NCBI GenBank assembly: GCA_964036045.1
Contig: OZ038382.1
Span: forward strand, 80,265,918 to 80,329,917
Length of the DNA stretch: 64,000 nucleotides
Direction of reading: 5' to 3'
Source of the DNA: Eutreptiella sp. 'Long Island Sound 2002'
Taxonomy: Eukaryota > Euglenozoa > Euglenophyceae > Eutreptiales > Eutreptiaceae
Of this stretch, positions 1-9,893 are shown piece after piece. The notes under the pieces were generated by a model. The model was not told the DNA's origin, did no database searches, and worked only from the letters and a program-made list of their open reading frames with translations. A program made the position numbers and the translations under genes. The first letter of the stretch is position 1, and the number at the start of each line of letters is the position of its first letter.

Positions 1-619
1 CTTGCGAAAAGGAATGCCCCAAATCCCCAAATGAGCAATGACATTCAGCACGATGGGGTTTCACCCCGCATGCACACTGCCCCTCAGGCCAAACCTGCCA
101 CACCTGCCACGGGCGTCCATCACATCAGAGATGACCAGGGCAGCTGGATCCTACGGAGCCATATGTACTGGACACGACCACTTCCTAGCAGTGGATATGC
201 TGGGATTGGGTATCGCTGTGTGACACCTTGAAGCGAGCACTTGATATTGGACCGTCAATCCCTGCCACATGTGAGTGGCATTTCTGCGTCAGAGGTATGC
301 ACCATTGGAACTGGACTTCTGCACCAGATGTTGTGGTCACTATGACAAGCAATTTCAGCCCAGCGGCGGCGGCTTCCGTCAGAGTCAGCTCAGAGACAGA
401 GGGCATGGGACTCTATTAATCTAACTGATATCCTTGTCGCTAAGACCTGCCCTGAACTGAGCGCGGGTAGATAGTTCTGTGCTCTGCCCGCAGAGCCTTG
501 TAATGGCACCTGGGTTGGAAACCTGTAGCAGTGCAGGGACACAAATGTGTGAAACATGTAACTCGTGTGCAAAAAAATCGTCAAGTCATGTATCTTTATT
601 TTGCGGCAAGTGTGTGTAA
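1..619. other. Unassigned sequence, no gene seen
   Basis: Short overlapping frames occur on both strands but none resembles a known protein. I see no repeat boundary, RNA gene or promoter that I can defend here. The stretch ends at a T-rich run that is the tail of the adjacent minus-strand SINE-like repeat. Confidence 0.5.
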
Positions 620-975
620 TTTTTTTTCGTTTTTTTTATCAACTAGGCCAGTTCATAATGTGCCATGGGCCACTGTGGGCCAAGTTCTATGCAGAGTACG
701 GATTTCCGCAAAGCCAGGGTATGCATACGGGCTGCAGCTCAAGACTGCGCCCCCATGGTTTCCCGTTGAGGTGGTAGTGGTCATGTCGGTGGAATTTCCC
801 ACTCGTTTGGATCCCAGTGCGTTTTGTGTCGTTTTGTTAGGGGTTGCAATGGAACCTCCCACAAGGTGGGGTCCCAATGTTCCCGTGGCCGTTTCCGTAT
901 GAGGTATATTGTCTGTCGTGCTTGTCGGGAGGTGTTCCAGTATTGTGTTGTTTTGTGTTTGCATTCGTCGTTGAA
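620..975 (-). mobile_element. SINE-like retroposon, copy 1 (minus)
   Basis: Read on the minus strand, this matches the element at 7733-8084 over nearly its whole length. It starts in TGCAAACACAA, passes through two near-repeats of CACTGGGACCC..GTGGGAAGT, and ends GAACTGGCC followed by an A-rich tail (the T run at about 620-637 on the plus strand). An open frame runs through both copies and encodes two repeats of HWDP..WEVP, but this follows from the internal DNA duplication and need not be protein. I cannot find a clean target duplication for this copy. It could be a SINE or the 3' end of an unrecognised LINE. Confidence 0.7.
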
Positions 976-1019
976 CCACTGTGTCATGTGCGCAATGCGT
1001 TCTTGTTGGCAGAGACCGC

Positions 1020-2468
1020 GGTCGTGCGGGCCCTCTGGGGAGCCACGCGCGTGTCCCGGGCCAAGGAGATCGTCTTCACGGTCCTGTCCAAGGGGCACTG
1101 CGTCTCCCCGATCATGCACACGTAGTACGAGCGGGTGCTTTGGCTGGCCCGGGTGGCGCGACGGCCGGGGGGCACCCAGGTCTTCACCCAGGCTATTTGG
1201 GCGTCAGGCGGTCGCCCTCCCGGGATGGGCCCGGTGGGGGCCAAATGGCGGCCACCGTGGGTTGGAGCCCTTGTGAGGGTTAGTGGTGCTGGGCCGTCCC
1301 GGGACAAGAGCACCCGCTGCACTTTGTGCAGGAGCCCCTCCGCTAGGTCTAGCACCGGGTCCAGGACAGCCTTCGCTGCCATTCCTCGCGGCAGCTTGAG
1401 GCGCGGCGCCCTGTCACCTTCGGGGGGCTTGGCGACGGGGTTGATCGCCCGGCCTGCCGCGCGGCGCTGCGGGCCGCCTCCACCGAGCTGGATAATTCGT
1501 TGTTGCGCGGCCTCATGGCCAGGGCCCTGTGGACCGCCGCAAGGGTGTCGGGCCGTGGCACGTGGACCAACTCCGCGTGCCCCCACTGCGGCGCGGTGCA
1601 TGAGGACGAAGTCCACGTCCTGTGGGACTTGCCGGAGTGGGAGGGGGCCAGAGAGACATGACGTCCTTGGCTCAGCGACACGGCGACGGCCATCCCCCAC
1701 CTCGGGCCGCCGGACCAGTGGCCGGCCTGCTTGCGGAAGGCGGGCCTTTTCCCCCTCCAGCTGGCGTAGGGGCTGGATCGGGGGCTCCTGGACGACTTCT
1801 TGTACCACCTATACCATATGTACCTAGCGGTCCTCGCGGCCCGCATGGCTGCCAGCCGCGGGGACCAGGCGGGCCACGGGGACTCCTTGTTCCCGGACCA
1901 GCCGCGTTTGCGGCCCCGCAACCCCTACCCCTGGGACGACTTCGTCGGCCCCCTGCCGGGGGACACGGTCCGCCACCAGCCACGGCTCCGGCCGGGGACC
2001 CCGCCGGGCTGGCGGTGGCCCCAGGATTTAGTCTAGGACTTGGTCAGGTGGGCTAGGGCGCTGGCCTGGAAGACGGGGCCGGCGGAAATCTCCTGGGCTG
2101 AGCTGGCCCTGGACTATGAGGCCTTTGTGGGGCGGGCGCTCTCAGCCTCCCCGGATCACCGATGGCGGGGTACACGCCTGCCGCTTGGGGAGCGAGCCCA
2201 AGTCCTGCGCAAGGCTGCGGGCCTGGTGGAGCGCCACCTTGTGGAGGGCACGCTGCTCTGCAGGGCCCCGCTGGGGCGTTGCTGCTCGCTCCCCCCTGGG
2301 GGGCCACGCGTTTCGGGGCTATCGGCCCGCCCGTTTTTAGCGGCACGCCACGAGGTGATGTTGCAGCTTATGCGCCTGGCGACGTACTGCCGGGACTTGT
2401 GGGTCCGGCGCTTGCGAGCGCCTGCCCGCATGCGGCCGCCGCTAGGCGACCGTTTTCTCATGGATTAA
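1020..2468 (+). pseudogene. LINE pol C-terminal remnant (copy A)
   Basis: Broken frames encode the region downstream of a non-LTR RT. Near 1580-1645 the frame reads CPHCGAVHEDEVHVLWDLPEW, the zinc-binding motif at the end of many LINE polymerases (zf-RVT type: C-x2-C...H.LW.C). The last cysteine is replaced by leucine here, whereas copy B keeps WDCPQW. Frame 2040-2468 (142 aa) is open and encodes the next conserved block, DYEAFVGRAL to LGDRFLMD. Frameshifts and stops separate the pieces, so no functional product is expected. The function assignment rests on the zinc motif and on agreement of the two copies. Confidence 0.6.
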
Positions 2469-2594
2469 TTCCCCCGTCCCCTCGAGGGGGGCCCCCTTAC
2501 TGCCGTATGCCAGGAGGCCCCGACGGGCGCCACCCAGGAGCGTCCCGCTCGCCGCCCCGTAGCGCAGTCGCCCGCCAGGGGCGGGTAGTGGCAC

Positions 2595-3480
2595 TTAGGG
2601 CGCGCTCTGCTTTGAGCATGGGGGGCCGTCGTGCGCCAAGTGCAGAAGCCTGGGCTGGGGCATCAGCCGCTGCTGCCGGGCGGGCCATGAAGGGCACACC
2701 AACCCCTCGGCGGTCCCACCGTGTCCGAGGGCCCGGCCCCGGGTCGCGTGAGGCCGCCAAGTGCTCGTCCCCGAGGACCGGCACGCAGGAGCGGCCGCAC
2801 TGTCCTCCTGGCTGGGGCGGGCCCGCCCGGCCTCCCACGCCCTCCCGGACATGGGCCCCCCGGCGTCACGCCGGTGCACGGCCCCTCTCAGTACGCTGGG
2901 CACCCGCCCTTCCTCTACACTGAGGCCCGATGACCCCAAGCCATCGAAACGCCATGTGCCTGACCTCCTGGGTGACCGGGGGGGGCTCAGTAAATGAGGG
3001 GCCAACGCGATCGGGCTGGGGGGACGCTGACCCGGTCTCCCCCCCACCAACGGCAGGGGGGGACAACTACCCCCGGCCGATGCCCACAAGCGCCGCTGTC
3101 TCCTTGGGCCCCACGGGGGCGCCGCCCGCGCAGCGGGAGCCCCCCCCCCTCTGCCTGCGTCCGGGCCGCCGGCGCCGCTCCTAGACGTTTTCAGCCGCAT
3201 CTCAGCGGCCTTGAGTTGCCGCGCTTTACCGCGGCGTCAATCCCCGCCCAGGGGTCGGAGGCGGCCTCAGCCAAAGGCCACCGGGTCAGTAGCGGACATG
3301 CTGTGCATGCCCCCCCCCCCCCCCCTCGCGCTGCGGCCGACGCCGCGGGGGGGGGGTGGGGGGGGGGGCTCCTTTGACCCAGTGGCGGACGCGCCCTCAT
3401 CGCCTTCGTCACCCCAGTCCACACTGCCGCCACGGCGGCAGCACGGCAGGGCAAGCACGGAAGAGACCTAGTCCCCTCCG
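2595..3480 (+). pseudogene. LINE C-terminal zinc-motif and Pro-rich tail (copy A)
   Basis: The frame through 2612-2695 reads C-F-E-H-G-G-P-S-C-A-K-C then RSLGWGISRCCR and a GHEGH ending. Copy B has the same Cys/His spacing at about 5650-5735. Conservation of the Cys and His positions between two otherwise diverged copies suggests a real zinc-binding domain rather than chance. A long Pro/Arg-rich, low-complexity stretch follows, with runs of C and G that have broken the frame. I do not know a named family for this motif. Confidence 0.45.
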
Positions 3481-3623
3481 GCTCGTCCCTCCTGACCGCC
3501 GTGCGGGCAAAGGCGGGGGGCTCTCATGGGAGGCCACGGGCGCGTGAACTCGACTCGGCCCACCTCCCCGCCCCTGTGCCTCTGTACATAGGCCAGCGGA
3601 CGCTAATAGACGAATGCCCTCTC

Positions 3624-4005
3624 TATGTGTTTTTCACCCTATTTGGGTGTTTTTTTTGGGGGGGGGGCGATGGGGCCGGGGCACAACCTGCTTATGTAGT
3701 TTTCCCGCCTCTGCAACTCAAAAATGGACCTCTCCAAAACTGTTTTTTTTATTACACTCTGACCATTCACAATGATCACTTATTGTATGTAAAGCTGTTT
3801 TAGATCCTATTCATGTGCTTTTCACCCTATTTGGGTGTCTAGACGTGGGCAAGGGGCTGGGGCACAACCAGCTTATGCAGCTTACCAGGTTCGGCAGCTA
3901 AAAAATGGAATTTTCTGAAACTGTTTTTTTTATATATTCTTACCACCCAAAATGATCAAATATCCCATGTAAAGCATGTTTTAGCCCCTCTTTATGTGTT
4001 TTTCA
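3624..4005 (+). repeat. Tandem ~185-bp tail repeats of LINE copy A
   Basis: Units begin TATGTGTTTTTCACCC or a near variant at 3624, 3812 and 3993, that is, 188 and 181 bp apart. Each unit carries a GGGGC.GGGGCACAAC segment, then an AAAAATGGA..TTT block and a T-rich run. The third unit is cut after about a dozen bases, where LINE copy B begins. Copy B has the same array at 6576 and 6761 (185 bp apart). Tandem 3'-terminal units are known for some LINEs, where they act in target-primed reverse transcription; that role here is inference. Confidence 0.7.
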
Positions 4006-4364
4006 GGAGTGGTAGTCGCCTCCGTGACGGACCCCGACTTGCAGGGGCCGGAGGCCGCGGTCATGCGGGCCCTCTAGGGAGCTACGCGCCTATCTTTGGC
4101 CAAGGAGATTGTCTTCTCCAACCTGTCCAAGGGTCACTGCGTTTCCCCGGCGATGCACATGCGGTACGAGCGGGTGCTTTGGCTGGCCCGGGTGGCCCGG
4201 CGGCCGGGGGTCACTTCACCTAGGCCATATGGGAATCAGGCGGCCGCCCACCCGGGATGGGCCCGGTGGGGCGCGCACTCCAAATGGCGGCCACCGTGTG
4301 CTGGAGCACTCGTGAGGGCTAGTGGTGCTGGGACGTCCGGGGGCAAGAGTACCCGCTGCACTTT

Positions 4365-5018
4365 GTGCACGGACCCCTCCGCCAGGTCCAACACCGGGTC
4401 CGGGACAGCCTTCGCTGCCACTCGTTGCGCCAGCTGGAGGAGCGGCGCCCATTCACCTTCGGGGGGCTGGGCGACGGGGTTGACCGCCCGGCTTGCCGCG
4501 CGGCTCTGCACGGCGCCTCCACGGAGCTCGAGAATTCGTCGCTGCGCCGCCTCCTGGCTGGAGCCTTGTGGACCGCGGCGAGGGTGTCCGGCCACGGCAT
4601 GCGGACCAACTCCGTGTGCCCCGACTGTGGGGTGGCGCACGAGGACGAGGTCCACGTCCTATGGGACTGCCCGCAGTGGGAGCAAGCCAGCGAGACTTGG
4701 AGACCTTGGCTGCTAGACGTGGCAGCAACCCTCCCCCACCTCGGGCTGCCGGACCAGTGGCCGGCCTGCTTGCAGAGGACGGGCCTCTTCCCCCTCTGGC
4801 TGGCACAGGGGGTGGATCGGGGGCTCCTGGACGAGTTCCTGTACCGCCTGTACGGCATGTACCTGGCGGTCCTCGCCACCCGCATGGCCGCAGGCTGCGG
4901 CGATCAGGCGGGCCACGGGGACTCCTTGTTCCCGGACCAGCCGCGACCACGGCCCCGCAACCCCTTCCCCTGGGACGACTTTGTCGGCCCCCTCCCGGGG
5001 GATGCGGTCCGCAACTAG
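4365..5018 (+). pseudogene. LINE pol C-terminus with zf-RVT-type zinc motif (copy B)
   Basis: A 217-codon open frame with the motif CPDCGVAHEDEVHVLWDCPQW at about residues 83-103 (near 4617-4680). This C-x2-C...H...C pattern, followed by W and a hydrophobic stretch, is typical of the zinc-binding segment after RT in non-LTR retrotransposons. Upstream (residues 1-80) is Arg-rich with no recognised fold; downstream, FPLWLAQGVDRGLLDEFLYR and following residues match copy A. The RT catalytic domain itself is missing from the window. The frame ends in TAG at 5016, while homologous sequence continues in other frames, so this is a fragment. Confidence 0.6.
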
Positions 5019-5498
5019 CCGCGCCTCCGGCCTGGGGCCCTGCCGGGCTGGCGGTGGCCCTAGGATTTTGCCCAAGACTTGGTCCGGTGGGCACGGGCAC
5101 TTGCCTGGATGCCGGGGCCGGCGGAAGTGCCCTGGGCTCAGCTGTGCCTAGACTACGAGGCCTTTTTGGGGAGGGCGCTCCCGGCCTCCCCTGATCACCG
5201 CGGGGCACGCGCCTCCCGCTAGGGGAAAGGGCCCGGGTCCTACGCAAAGCAGCGGGGCTGGTCAAGCGCCACCTAGTGGCGGGCACACTGCTGTGCGGAG
5301 CCCCCCTGGGGCGGTTCCGCTCCCTTCTCCCCGTGGGGGGGCCGCATGTGCGCTGGCCTGTCAGCCCGCCTGTTCTTCGTGGCTCGCCACGAGGTGATGC
5401 TACAGCTTTTGCGCCTGGCGACTCACTGCCGGGACGCTTGGGTACGGCGTCTGCGGACTCCGGCCCGCATACGGCCGTAGCTGGGCGACCGTTTCCTC

Positions 5499-6332
5499 AT
5501 GGACTACTACCCCCGCCCCCTCCACGGGGGGCCACCGCTCCTGCCATACGCCACAAGGCCCCCCCGGGCGCCGCCCAAGAGTGTTCCGCTCGCGGCTCCG
5601 CAGCGCGGCCGCCCGCCAGGGGCAGGCAACGGCACTCAAGGTGCGCTGTGCTTGGAGCATGGGGCCCCATTGTGCCCCAGGTGCAGAAGCCTGGGATGGG
5701 GCATCAGCCGCTGCTGCCGTGGCGGACACGATGGGCATGGTGGCTCCAAAGCGGGCCTGCGGTGCCCAGCGGCCCCGCCTCGGGTCGCACCGGGCCGCCA
5801 AGTGCTAGTGCCCCAGGACCGGCGTGCGAGGGCGGCGGCGCTATCTTCCCGGCTTGGCCGGGCGCGCCCCGCCTCCCAAGCCCTCCCAGCCTCGGCCCCC
5901 CCTGCGTCTCGCCGGTGCCCACCCCCCCCCCCCCCCCCCAAGGCACTGGGGACTCGCCCCTCCGCGGCCCTGGGGCCCGGGGACTCCCGATCCCCGAAGC
6001 GCCCCAAACCTGACCTCCCGGCTGACCAGGGGAGGGCAATGAGTGTGGGACTAGCACAACCGGGAGGGGGGGATGCTGACCCGTTCTCCCCCCTGCCAAC
6101 CGCCGGAGACAGCTCCGGGCCGGCGCCAGCGAGCGCCCAAACTGCTGCCGACCCGCCAAGGGCGCTTCCTGCGCCGCAGGGCTCCCCTGCCCCCCCCTCT
6201 CCCCCCACTGCAGAGCAACCCCCCTGCCGGGGACGCAGGCGGCCGCAGCCGAAGGCCACCAGGTCCATAGCGGACATGCCCCCCCCCCCCCCCCGGCTCC
6301 GCAGCCGGCGACGCGAGGGGGGGCTCCTCTGA
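5499..6332 (+). pseudogene. LINE C-terminal zinc-motif ORF (copy B)
   Basis: A 277-codon frame. Residues 50-78 carry CLEHGAPLCPRC followed by RSLGWGISRCCRGGH, a Cys/His cluster shared with copy A near 2612-2695. After this the protein is low-complexity (Pro, Arg, Ala) and probably disordered. The upstream part continues the LGDRFLMDYYPRPLHGG block, so in an intact element this would be the extreme C-terminus of pol. It ends before the tail repeats, as expected for a LINE with one long pol ORF. The domain function is unknown; nucleic-acid binding is a guess. Confidence 0.45.
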
Positions 6333-6891
6333 CCCCGTGGCGAACGCGCCCTCAGCGCCTTCGCCACCTCAGTCCACACTGCCGCAACGGCGTTAGCATG
6401 GCAGGGCAAGCACGGAAGAGACGTCCCCTCTGCCTCATCCCTCCTAGCTGCTGTGCAGACCCAGGCGGGGGGCTTGTAGGGGAGGACACGGGCGCGTGAA
6501 CTCGACTTGGCCCACCTCCCCGCCCCTGTGCCTCTGTACATAGGCCAGCGGACGCTAAAAGACGAATGCCCTCTTTATGTGTTTTTCACCCTATTTGGGT
6601 GTTTGCGGGGGGGTCTCGATGGGGCCGGGGCACAACCTGCTTATGCAATTTTCCTGCCTCTGCAGCTCAAAAATGGACCTTTCCAAAACTGGTTTTTTTT
6701 AACACTCTGACCATCCACAATGATCAACTATCCTATGTAAAGCATGTTTTAGATCCTATTCATGTGCTTTTCACCCCATTTGGGTGTCTAGACGTGGGCA
6801 AGGAGCTGGGGCACAACCTGCTGATGCACTCTCAGCAGCTGAAAAACGGAAATCACCTTGAAGAGAGATTGTTAGATCAAGCGCAAGCGCG

Positions 6892-6930
6892 TACGTCGTA
6901 TACCCCCCCTTTTGGGGGGTATACGACGTA
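6892..6930. repeat. Perfect 17-bp-arm palindrome
   Basis: Arms TACGTCGTATACCCCCC (6892-6908) and its exact reverse complement (6914-6930) enclose a 5-base spacer. It lies about 40 bp past the recognisable LINE tail. It would form a very stable hairpin in RNA or single-stranded DNA. No gene abuts it, so I do not call it a terminator. Confidence 0.75.
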
Positions 6931-7099
6931 TATACCCTTTGGGGGGCTTAGCATACCCAAAGGCATGATATTGGATGTCCAACCCCTTGTAAAATCATCA
7001 TTTTGCCCAATAAAACGATCCCCCAATGGATTTTTAGATTCTGAGGCCTCTATCCCCTGAAACTGGATATCACTTTTGGGGGGGGGGGGGGGGGTCAAA

Positions 7100-7245
7100 A
7101 GTTTGTGCTCAGGGGGATTTGAACGAGGGTCAGATTCAGCAAAAACTGGTGGTCGAACGGCGCGGCCTGTGATTGGCCGGCCGGGAATCGAACTGCCGTC
7201 TACGGGTTGGCTATGGAGTGCATTTCCATTCGACCACGGATTCAT
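7100..7245 (-). other. tRNA-like (SINE head or tRNA pseudogene) sequence
   Basis: On the minus strand, TGGTCGAATGG (near 7226-7236) resembles a tRNA A box and AGTTCGATTCC (near 7184-7194) a B box, at tRNA-like spacing. A second B-box-like CGTTCAAATCC lies near 7115-7125. I could not fold a convincing acceptor or T stem, so this is not called as a working tRNA. A tRNA-derived repeat is more likely. A G run (about 7079-7094) lies at its far end. Confidence 0.35.
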
Positions 7246-7712
7246 ATGGTGCATGTAGGTCTCCCCACTGTTTGTAGTCCGTCGCTGAAAAAACCCAAAC
7301 TGTTTGGTTGTGTCTGCCTGTTGCCTGCCTGCTTGCTGGACTGACTGCTGACTGATTGGCTGACTGTCAGCCTCTCTTCGAGGTGCACTGCCGAAGACAA
7401 TAGAATTTTAGTATTTTTGAGTGGAAGTCGCGTCAATTTGATGTACCATTGGTCCTGGTAGTTTGGTTTGCTTTAGGTTTAGGTTTGTTTACCTTGATTG
7501 GGAATGAATGAGATGAGTCTAACACACATTGCCACGGAAAGCATGCATGGTGGAGTTGAATGGTCCGGTTGGTGCTGTTTATCTGAATGCAGTTGGCCTG
7601 GATCCCTGAAAGGAGGGGCTCAACATGCCGACAACCCAGTAGGGGCTTTGCTGCTGCAGTCAATCAACTGCGAAGTGCTGTATATTTCTGTCCTCCATTC
7701 CTTGAATGCTTC

Positions 7713-7732
7713 AGTGCAGCTTGTATCCTCCA
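7713..7732. repeat. Target-site duplication, left copy
   Basis: AGTGCAGCTTGTATCCTCCA, repeated exactly at 8085-8104, brackets the element at 7733-8084. A perfect 20-bp direct repeat around an A-tailed insert is a hallmark of target-primed reverse transcription. Confidence 0.9.
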
Positions 7733-8084
7733 ACTACCAAGACGCCTGCAAACACAAGACAACACAATACTGGCAAACAACCCGACCAGCCCGACAGACG
7801 ATATACCTGATACGGAAGCGGCCGCGGGAGCACTGGGACCCCACCTTGTGGGAAGTCCCGTTACAACCGCTACCGAAACGCCACAAAACGCACTGGGACC
7901 CAAATGAGTGGGAAGTACCACTGACATGACTACACCAACCTCAATGGGAAACCATGGGGGCACAGTCACGAGCTGCAGCCCGTATGCATACCCTGGCTAC
8001 GCCGAAATCTGTATCTTACATCGAACTTGGTCCACTGTGGCCCCTGGCACTTTTGAACTGGCCTTTTTGATCAAAAAAAAAAAA
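7733..8084 (+). mobile_element. SINE-like retroposon, copy 2, with poly-A and TSD
   Basis: About 340 bp ending in an A run (8073-8084) and bracketed by perfect 20-bp duplications (7713-7732, 8085-8104). It is a diverged copy, in inverse orientation, of 620-975. Inside are two near-identical units, CACTGGGACCC-6nt-GTGGGAAGT, about 56 bp apart, each partly self-complementary. I see no clear tRNA A/B boxes, so the promoter class is unknown (7SL-, 5S- or LINE-tail-derived are alternatives). The exact duplication suggests recent mobilisation, presumably using a LINE's RT. Confidence 0.85.
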
Positions 8085-8104
8085 AGTGCAGCTTGTATCC
8101 TCCA
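8085..8104. repeat. Target-site duplication, right copy
   Basis: Exact copy of 7713-7732, directly following the A tail of the SINE-like insert. Confidence 0.9.
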
Positions 8105-9893
8105 TCTCATGTCGGTGTAAACTTTGTTGTGCATAGTTGTTGGCGGGCAGCTTGTTGGATTGGCATCATGTGTTTTCTGTTGTGTTTGTGTGGTTCAATT
8201 GGGGTCCCAGCCCGCTTTCAGGAAGACCAGGCAACCAAACCAGAGACCATTTGTCGCATTGCAGGCTGTTACGAGCGAGGTGGGCAGGTCAAACCTCAAA
8301 CCAGTGAAGACCTCTTGTATGTCCAGGGCTCATGGGGGCGGTGGGTGGGTTTGAGGCCCAAAAACAAAACGTGTCTGTGTACTCAAAATAGGCCTCACAT
8401 GTCGGGCATTTTGGGGAACTTCATGTTTCCCCGGGGAAAATTTTCGGATTTGGGTGTGGGCAGGGCCCATTCCAACACCCACGCGCACACCCACACCCCA
8501 TCTGGGGACCTGTCCCAAGTAAATCTGTCCCACACCACACAATTCAGAACATGATCTTTGAAGCAAAGGCTCCTATGGCCAAGTTGCGGAGTTTTATCTG
8601 CTCCCAGCCCCGGAAGGCTGGATCAGGGTGCAATGCTTGTTCTGTGGTGCATCAAGGGCGGCAACACTTAATGCAGTAAATTTCATGGGTAGACAAAAGA
8701 GGGCACCAGACAGATGGCCAACCTTCCAAATAGGACAAAAACGTCTGCAATAACATCATTGAAGGATGCAGACCAAAAGTGTGTGTAAAAGCCCTTTTGA
8801 GAGCCGTCCGAAGATACCTCACCTAGCAACCTCTGGGCTGGAAGATACGCTAGAACAAGCCTTTTGCCATTTGCCGCTCAGTAATGCCTGATGCTCCATG
8901 TTTGTTAGCAGGGACACATTTCAGCTTTGAGCCCATAGCTCATGACTGGCACCCACATGGGCACAGGATGGGTGCCAGCCAAGAGCTATGGGCTCAAAAG
9001 CACAGCACACAAACCATGAATCGTGAGGTCATCGTACAGAATTTTTTTTGGTACTGACCAAGATGAGCTGGCTTAGCCTGCACACTGTATGGTACTCGAG
9101 ACCTCCTCTGGAAATCAATGTGAGGTCGATGTACAGATTCTTTGAGAAGTGTTGCTGCCAAACAAGCCGGGGGTGCACAGTGTGACCGGAAACATGCCAA
9201 CAAAATGCAGTTGTCATGGTTGGTGACAACCACGCCTCGTTGCTGCCCAGAAACTCAGTGCCCTACCAAGCAGTTTCTTTATACAGATGCATGCCTGCTC
9301 CCAAAAGCATCTTTTTGCAGCATCTGAATCCATTCATCCACCTCTTTGTACTTATCTACCCCCCCTCCTTCTCCGAGATTGACTGTGTACCATGGTCCCC
9401 TCACAACCTGATGGTCACAGCATTGATAAGTCCCCTGCCCCTGAAGGGAACGACCAAGAGCCTGTGGCACACAGCAAGAACATGCATAGAACAAGGGCTG
9501 AGCAGGCACAGAATGACTAAAAAAGGGTATGCTCTGGTGTATGCTCAGGTCTATTGCAAAATGGACTCCCTGTGCCACTTTTTCTAGTGGAAACATTTGA
9601 CCTGGAAGAGCTGATGGCCTCTAGAGCAGGCTGGAACGGGAATAAGTTTGGCTGTAGGCTTGGTTACCACCTGGCATGAGGATGCAAAGAGATGGAGCCC
9701 TTGTGGCAAATAGTTTGCTGCAAGAACATCTCCTGGTAAGTGTGATTTTTTCTGTTCGCCAATCCCCAAAGTCTGGGAGCGCTCTTTGCAACCTCGATGT
9801 CAGAATCAGTGTCAAGTTTGGAGGCACCATTTGAAATTGACAGTGATACGAGAGGGATACGTGTCAATGTGATCAATGTTTATGGCTGAAGTG
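8105..9893. other. Unassigned sequence
   Basis: No protein family, RNA gene or element boundary is recognised, apart from the hairpin at 8926-8998. Frames up to about 150 codons occur but are not protein-like. A short (CA)-rich patch lies near 8475-8500. Confidence 0.4.
8926..8998. repeat. Long near-perfect hairpin
   Basis: Outer arms TTTGAGCCCATAGCTC (8926-8941) and GAGCTATGGGCTCAAA (8983-8998) pair perfectly. After a 4-base internal bulge on each side, inner arms CTGGCACCCA (8946-8955) and TGGGTGCCAG (8969-8978) also pair, leaving a 13-base loop. The 73-nt foldback could be a tiny MITE or an RNA hairpin such as a small-RNA precursor; neither is shown. Confidence 0.7.

Larger units (their letters stand above)
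1010..3992 (+). mobile_element. LINE (non-LTR) copy A, 5'-truncated and decayed
   Basis: A GC-rich block (long C and G runs near 3311-3370) aligns along its length with 4012-6850 in the same order and orientation. Shared landmarks are the CGGGCCCTCT start, the RT-type zinc motif near 1580-1645, the LGDRFLMD stretch near 2445-2466, the HG..C..CRSLGWGISRCC motif near 2616-2680, and the CTCTGTACATAGGCCAGCGG segment near 3581. Copy A begins about 40 bp later than copy B, so it is 5'-truncated, as is usual for LINEs. Only the C-terminal part of a pol protein is represented; no RT catalytic core is visible. It ends in about two units of a roughly 185-bp tandem tail. Confidence 0.7.
4012..6850 (+). 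mobile_element. LINE (non-LTR) copy B, decayed
   Basis: Second copy of the element at 1010-3992, in direct orientation and starting within a dozen bases of copy A's tail unit, giving a head-to-tail tandem. It retains slightly more 5' sequence than copy A and keeps all Cys and His residues of the RT zinc motif. Stops and frameshifts divide the coding region. Its tail has two units of the ~185-bp repeat, the second incomplete. The insert is far richer in G+C than the sequence beyond 6850. Confidence 0.7.

Noticed and set aside
1017-6332. Many long frames on both strands of the GC-rich LINE blocks
   Set aside because: High G+C removes stop codons, so overlapping frames are expected. Only frames with motifs shared by both copies were kept.
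7100-7245. Possible functional tRNA gene
   Set aside because: A- and B-box-like motifs are present but acceptor and T stems do not pair, and there is no believable anticodon arm. The same applies at 18828-18886 and 44640-44780.
620-8084. A large DNA transposon bounded by ~340-bp terminal inverted repeats
   Set aside because: The two inverted copies are independent SINE-like inserts: the right one has its own A tail and exact 20-bp TSD.
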